Positions 30,780 through 33,820 of a DNA stretch of 33,820 nt are shown in pieces. The notes under the pieces are model-generated. The model did not search any database. It was given only the letters and a program-made list of their open reading frames with translations, and was not told the DNA's origin. Source of the DNA: Micromonospora globispora (GTDB lineage Bacteria; Actinomycetota; Actinomycetes; Mycobacteriales; Micromonosporaceae); NCBI RefSeq assembly GCF_003857015.1, contig NZ_QGGF01000268.1, positions 1 through 33,820 of the forward strand. Reading direction: 5' to 3'. A program made the position numbers and the translations under genes. Numbering within the stretch: the stretch's first letter is position 1; every line of letters begins with the position of its first letter.

Positions 30780-32699
30780 GTGACGACGCACGGCGATCCC
30801 GCCACCCATTCCGGCGCGCCCGCCGTCGCAGCCCGCACCGGTCCGCCGGACGCCGGGGAGGACCTGCCCGCCACCGCCGCGGAGGGACTGCCCGCCGCGC
30901 TCGCCGGCCTGCGGGCGGCGATCGGCGCGGCCCGTTTCCCGCTGACCCTGCCCTCGGCCGAGCCGGCCCGGCGCACCGCCGCCGGGCTCACCGACCAGCT
31001 CGACGACTACCTCCTGCCCCGGCTGGCCCGGCTCGACGCGCCGCTGCTGGTCGTGGTCGGCGGCTCCACCGGCGCCGGCAAGTCGACCCTGGTCAACAGC
31101 TTGGTCCAGGCGCGAGTCAGCGCCGCCGGGGTGCTCCGCCCCACCACCCGCTCCCCGGTCCTCGTCTGCAACCCGGCCGACGCGGCCTGGTTCCGCCAGG
31201 GCGACCTGCTACCCGGCCTCACCCGGACCAACGAGCCGAGCGAGCACCCGGGCACCCTGCACCTGGTGACCGCGCCCGCGCTCCCGGCCGGGCTGGCCTT
31301 CCTCGACGCGCCGGACATCGACTCGGTGGTGGACGCCAACCGGGCCCTCGCCGGGCAGCTCCTGGCCGCCGCCGACCTCTGGCTCTTCGTCACCACCGCC
31401 GCCCGGTACGCCGACGCGGTCCCCTGGGAACTGCTGCGCAGCGCCCGCGCCCGGGGCGCGGTGATCGCCATGGTCCTCGACCGGGTCCCGCCGGAGGCGG
31501 TCGACGAGATCGCCGCCCACCTGTCGGAGATGCTCGCCGCCCAGGATCTCGGCGCCGCACCGCTCTTCGTACTGCCCGAGACCTGGGTCGACGGCCAGGG
31601 GCTGCTCCCCGACAAGGTCACCGCCCCGCTGAGCGCCTGGTTCGCCCGGCTCGCCGCGGACGCCGACGCCCGGGCCGCCGTCGTCCGGCAGACCCTGGAC
31701 GGCGCGCTGGCCGCCCTGCAGCCGACCGTCGAAGGGCTCGCCGACGCCGCCGACGAGGAGGTGGCCGCCGCCGACGCGCTCGACGAGCGGGTCCGCGCGG
31801 CGTACCGGGGGGCGCAGCGGACCGTCGATCAGGGGCTGAAGGACGGCCGGCTGCTCCGCGGCGAGGTGCTGGCCCGGTGGCAGGAGTTCGTCGGCACCGG
31901 TGAGCTGTTCCGCACCCTGGAGGCGCGGATCGGCCGCCTGCGGGACCGGCTGATCGCCGCGGTGACCGGGCGTACGGCACCCGCCGCCGAACTGCGCGAC
32001 GCGATCGAATCGCAGCTGGTCACACTGCTGCGCGGGGTGGCCGCCGAGGCGGCGGAGAACGCGTACACCGGGTGGAAGGCGCACCCGGCCGGGGCCGCCC
32101 TGCTCGACCCCGCGCTCGCCCACTCCTCCGACGACCTGCCGGAGCGCGCCGAGCGGCTGGTCCGCGACTGGCAGCGCGGGGTGCTGGAGCTGGTCCGCGT
32201 CGAGGGCGGCGACCGCCGTTTCGTGGCCCGGACGGCTGCCTACGCGGTGAACGCGACCGGGCTGGCCGTGATGATCGCCGTCTTCGCGTCGACCGCGTTC
32301 ATCCCCACCGGTCTGGAGGTGGCCACCGGCGCGGGCACCACCGTCGCGGCGCAGGCGGTCCTCCAGGCGATCTTCGGCGACCAGGCGGTGCGCAACCTGG
32401 CCAACACGGCCCGGGCAGACCTGCTCGACCGGGTCGGCGCGCTCCTCGACCAGGAAGCGGCCCGCTACCTCGCCCGGACGGCCGAGGCCCGGCCGGCCGC
32501 GAGACCGGCGCCGCGCTGCGCCGGGCCGCGGGCCAGGTGGAGGCCGCCCGCCACCGCAGCGGCCTGTCCCGTCCCAACGGGCCGGTCCTGCCGGACCCCG
32601 GCAACCGGGGCGGTCGCCGGTGAGCGGGCGGAGCGAGCGTTCCCGCGCGGCTCGCCGGGGACCCCGGGTGGCGCGTGCGCGCCGGGCGGCCGCGACTGA
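30780..32699 (+). CDS. Dynamin-like/YfjP-type GTPase, C-terminus frameshifted
   Basis: A large membrane-associated GTPase. Motifs: G1 VVVGGSTGAGKSTLVNSL, the region RPTTRSPVL as a likely G2, and G3 FLDAPDIDSV. Helical segments follow, with a hydrophobic stretch TGLAVMIAVFASTAFIPTGLEVATGAGTTVAAQAVL that should insert in the membrane. Family-like sequence breaks near 32490. The expected ending ETGAALRRAAGQVEAARHRSGLSRPNGPVLPDPG is in a different frame and stops at 32623, whereas the original frame runs on into low-complexity sequence until 32699. A single missing base near the GGCCGGCC run explains this. I start at GTG 30780, as an earlier TTG has no support. It is divergent from dnaK and pairs with the next GTPase. 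Confidence 0.8.
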   Translation: MTTHGDPATHSGAPAVAARTGPPDAGEDLPATAAEGLPAALAGLRAAIGAARFPLTLPSAEPARRTAAGLTDQLDDYLLPRLARLDAPLLVVVGGSTGAGKSTLVNSLVQARVSAAGVLRPTTRSPVLVCNPADAAWFRQGDLLPGLTRTNEPSEHPGTLHLVTAPALPAGLAFLDAPDIDSVVDANRALAGQLLAAADLWLFVTTAARYADAVPWELLRSARARGAVIAMVLDRVPPEAVDEIAAHLSEMLAAQDLGAAPLFVLPETWVDGQGLLPDKVTAPLSAWFARLAADADARAAVVRQTLDGALAALQPTVEGLADAADEEVAAADALDERVRAAYRGAQRTVDQGLKDGRLLRGEVLARWQEFVGTGELFRTLEARIGRLRDRLIAAVTGRTAPAAELRDAIESQLVTLLRGVAAEAAENAYTGWKAHPAGAALLDPALAHSSDDLPERAERLVRDWQRGVLELVRVEGGDRRFVARTAAYAVNATGLAVMIAVFASTAFIPTGLEVATGAGTTVAAQAVLQAIFGDQAVRNLANTARADLLDRVGALLDQEAARYLARTAEARPAARPAPRCAGPRARWRPPATAAACPVPTGRSCRTPATGAVAGERAERAFPRGSPGTPGGACAPGGRD

Positions 32700-32711
32700 A
32701 GGCGGGCTCCG

Positions 32712-33806
32712 GTGAGCAACATCGCCGGTCGGATGCGGGAGGCGTTCCGGGGTGACCAGCGGGTCGACCCGGACGCCCTGATCGCCCGCCTGGACGCGGT
32801 CCGACGCTTCCTCGGCGCGGTGGACGGCCAGGTGCCCGACAACCAACTGGTCGCCGCGCACACCGTGGTCGAGCGGGCCGGCACCCGCCTCGCACTCTCC
32901 CGGGACCACACCGTGGTCGCCCTGGCCGGGGCCACCGGCAGCGGCAAGTCGAGCCTGTTCAACGCCCTGGCCCGGATGGACCTCTCCCCGGTCGGCGTCC
33001 GCCGGCCCACGACCGGCGTGGCGCACGCCTGCGTCTGGGGTCCGCTCGACGGCGCCAGCCGGCTGCTCGACTGGATCGGGGTGCTGCCCCGGCACCGGTT
33101 CGTCCGGGAGAGCCCGCTGGACGGCGACGACGAGTCCGGCCTGCACGGCCTGGTCCTGCTGGACCTCCCCGACTTCGACTCGGTGCAGCGGACCCACCGG
33201 CTCGAGGTGGACCGGCTGCTCGGCCTGGTCGACCTGGTGGTCTGGGTGGTCGACCCGCAGAAGTACGCCGACCGGGTGATCCACACCGGCTACCTGCGCG
33301 AGTTCCACCGGCACCGGGACGTGACGGTGGTCGTGCTCAACCAGGCCGACCGGCTGCCCCCGGCCGAGCTGCCGCGGGTCCTGGACGACCTGCGCCGGCT
33401 GCTCGACGTGGACGGGCTGGGCGGGGTGCCGCTGCTGCCCACCGTCGCGGTCGACCCGGCCGGCCTGGACGGCCTGCGGGCCGCGCTGGAGCGTACGGTC
33501 GCCGAGCGGCAGGCCGCGCTGCGGCGGCTGGCCGGCGACGTGGACGCCGTGGTGGCCGAGCTGCAACCGCTGGTGGCCGCCGAGCCACCGCGTACCGGGC
33601 CGGACGAGGCGTCGTCCCGGGAGCTGACCCGGGCGCTGGCGGGGGCGGCCGGGGTGCCCGCGGTGGCGGAGGCGGTGGAGTCCGCGTACCGGCACCGGGC
33701 GGGCGGGACGACCGGCTGGCCGCTGGTGCGGGGCTGGCGGAAGCTGCGCCCGGACCCGCTGCGCCGGCAGGTGCAGCCGGCGGAGCTGGCTCGTATAAAC
33801 ATCTGA
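32712..33806 (+). CDS. Second dynamin-like GTPase, 3' truncated at contig end
   Basis: The visible 358 native residues hold a G domain with G1 VVALAGATGSGKSSLFNAL, G3 LVLLDLPDFDSV and G4 VVVLNQADRLPP. It is a sister of the preceding GTPase and follows it by 12 bp, typical of paired bacterial dynamin-like or YfjP-type proteins that act together at membranes. Full-length members are usually longer, with a C-terminal membrane part. From base 33786 the sequence is Illumina adapter, so the in-frame stop at 33804-33806 and the last residues (ARINI) are artefacts. The true 3' end lies outside the window. The GTG start has only a weak GGCGG site. Confidence 0.8.
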   Translation: MSNIAGRMREAFRGDQRVDPDALIARLDAVRRFLGAVDGQVPDNQLVAAHTVVERAGTRLALSRDHTVVALAGATGSGKSSLFNALARMDLSPVGVRRPTTGVAHACVWGPLDGASRLLDWIGVLPRHRFVRESPLDGDDESGLHGLVLLDLPDFDSVQRTHRLEVDRLLGLVDLVVWVVDPQKYADRVIHTGYLREFHRHRDVTVVVLNQADRLPPAELPRVLDDLRRLLDVDGLGGVPLLPTVAVDPAGLDGLRAALERTVAERQAALRRLAGDVDAVVAELQPLVAAEPPRTGPDEASSRELTRALAGAAGVPAVAEAVESAYRHRAGGTTGWPLVRGWRKLRPDPLRRQVQPAELARINI

Positions 33807-33820
33807 CGCTGCCGACGATC
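33786..33820. other. Illumina Nextera adapter sequence at the contig end
   Basis: Bases 33786-33818 match the Nextera transposase adapter at 30 of 33 positions: the 19-bp mosaic-end part with three mismatches (33789, 33793, 33798), then GACGCTGCCGACGA perfectly. The last two bases are also foreign or unresolved. This is not genomic DNA. Confidence 0.95.

Noticed and set aside
30744..30780. TTG at 30744 as start of the first GTPase
   Set aside because: No ribosome binding site, and the extra residues lie in the divergent promoter region; GTG 30780 is more plausible.
31209..33695. Minus-strand 828-residue reading frame opposite the GTPases
   Set aside because: Antisense shadow; the plus-strand frames have clear G motifs, and this one has none.

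Overview
The window is high-GC actinobacterial DNA, most likely from a member of the Micromonosporaceae (Micromonospora-like). The evidence is the codon bias, the many GTG starts, the dnaK-grpE-dnaJ-hspR operon order, the HspR operators (HAIR) and the actinobacterial neighbourhood fba / DUF3151 / DedA / pyrE / clpB / dnaK operon. From memory, the same backbone is known in Streptomyces (fba SCO3649, clpB SCO3661, dnaK operon SCO3668-3671) and Mycobacterium tuberculosis (Rv0350-Rv0384 region). Most of the window is therefore core chromosome with small accessory insertions.

Layout. 1-5.2 kb: the 3' part of a proline-rich MinD/ParA-like ATPase, a DUF3151 gene, a LOG-family protein, class II aldolase fba, a PF04020 membrane protein and a small acidic protein. 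5.2-9.5 kb: an ECF sigma factor overlapping a LytR-CpsA-Psr gene, a secreted LPXTG surface protein and a DedA protein. 9.7-14.5 kb: an ArsR-type regulator, pyrE, an SDR oxidoreductase, two paralogous four-TM proteins with proline-rich tails, and a polytopic membrane protein. 14.5-16.4 kb: a damaged stretch. A DUF4178 gene is intact, but DUF2617 is cut short and joined to a remnant of a polyamine aminopropyltransferase, and a tyrosine-phosphatase gene has lost its active-site Cys. 16.4-20.8 kb: a small conserved protein, clpB with a HAIR operator, and a Fic protein. 20.8-25.8 kb: a DivIVA-domain/Zn-motif gene pair, a short GntR protein, an Asp-box lipoprotein, an RCK_C/antiporter pair and small hypotheticals. 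25.8-30.6 kb: a small hypothetical, then hspR, dnaJ, grpE and dnaK with a HAIR operator. 30.8 kb to the end: two dynamin-like GTPases.

How it works together. HspR should repress both its own dnaK operon and clpB through the two HAIR sites, so the DnaK and ClpB disaggregation machinery would respond together to heat. The sigma factor/LCP pair and the LPXTG protein form a small cell-envelope block. The RCK_C/antiporter pair is a KhtTU-like cation exporter.

Quality warning. The last ~33 bases (33786-33818) match the Illumina Nextera transposase adapter, so the right edge is a contig end and the last GTPase is truncated. Three frame-breaking internal deletions (about 14.67, 14.78 and 16.13 kb) and one 1-nt frameshift (about 32.49 kb) may be assembly errors or real decay; the sequence alone cannot decide.

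I saw no tRNA, rRNA, CRISPR array, intact insertion sequence, prophage or biosynthetic cluster. Once the remnants are counted, no stretch longer than 300 bp lacks an annotation. I did not find a convincing undescribed multi-gene system. The best leads are the sigma/LCP fusion-like pair, the class II Fic gene behind an AT-rich repeat-bearing promoter, the DivIVA/GntR mini-island and the 20-bp palindrome near clpB.
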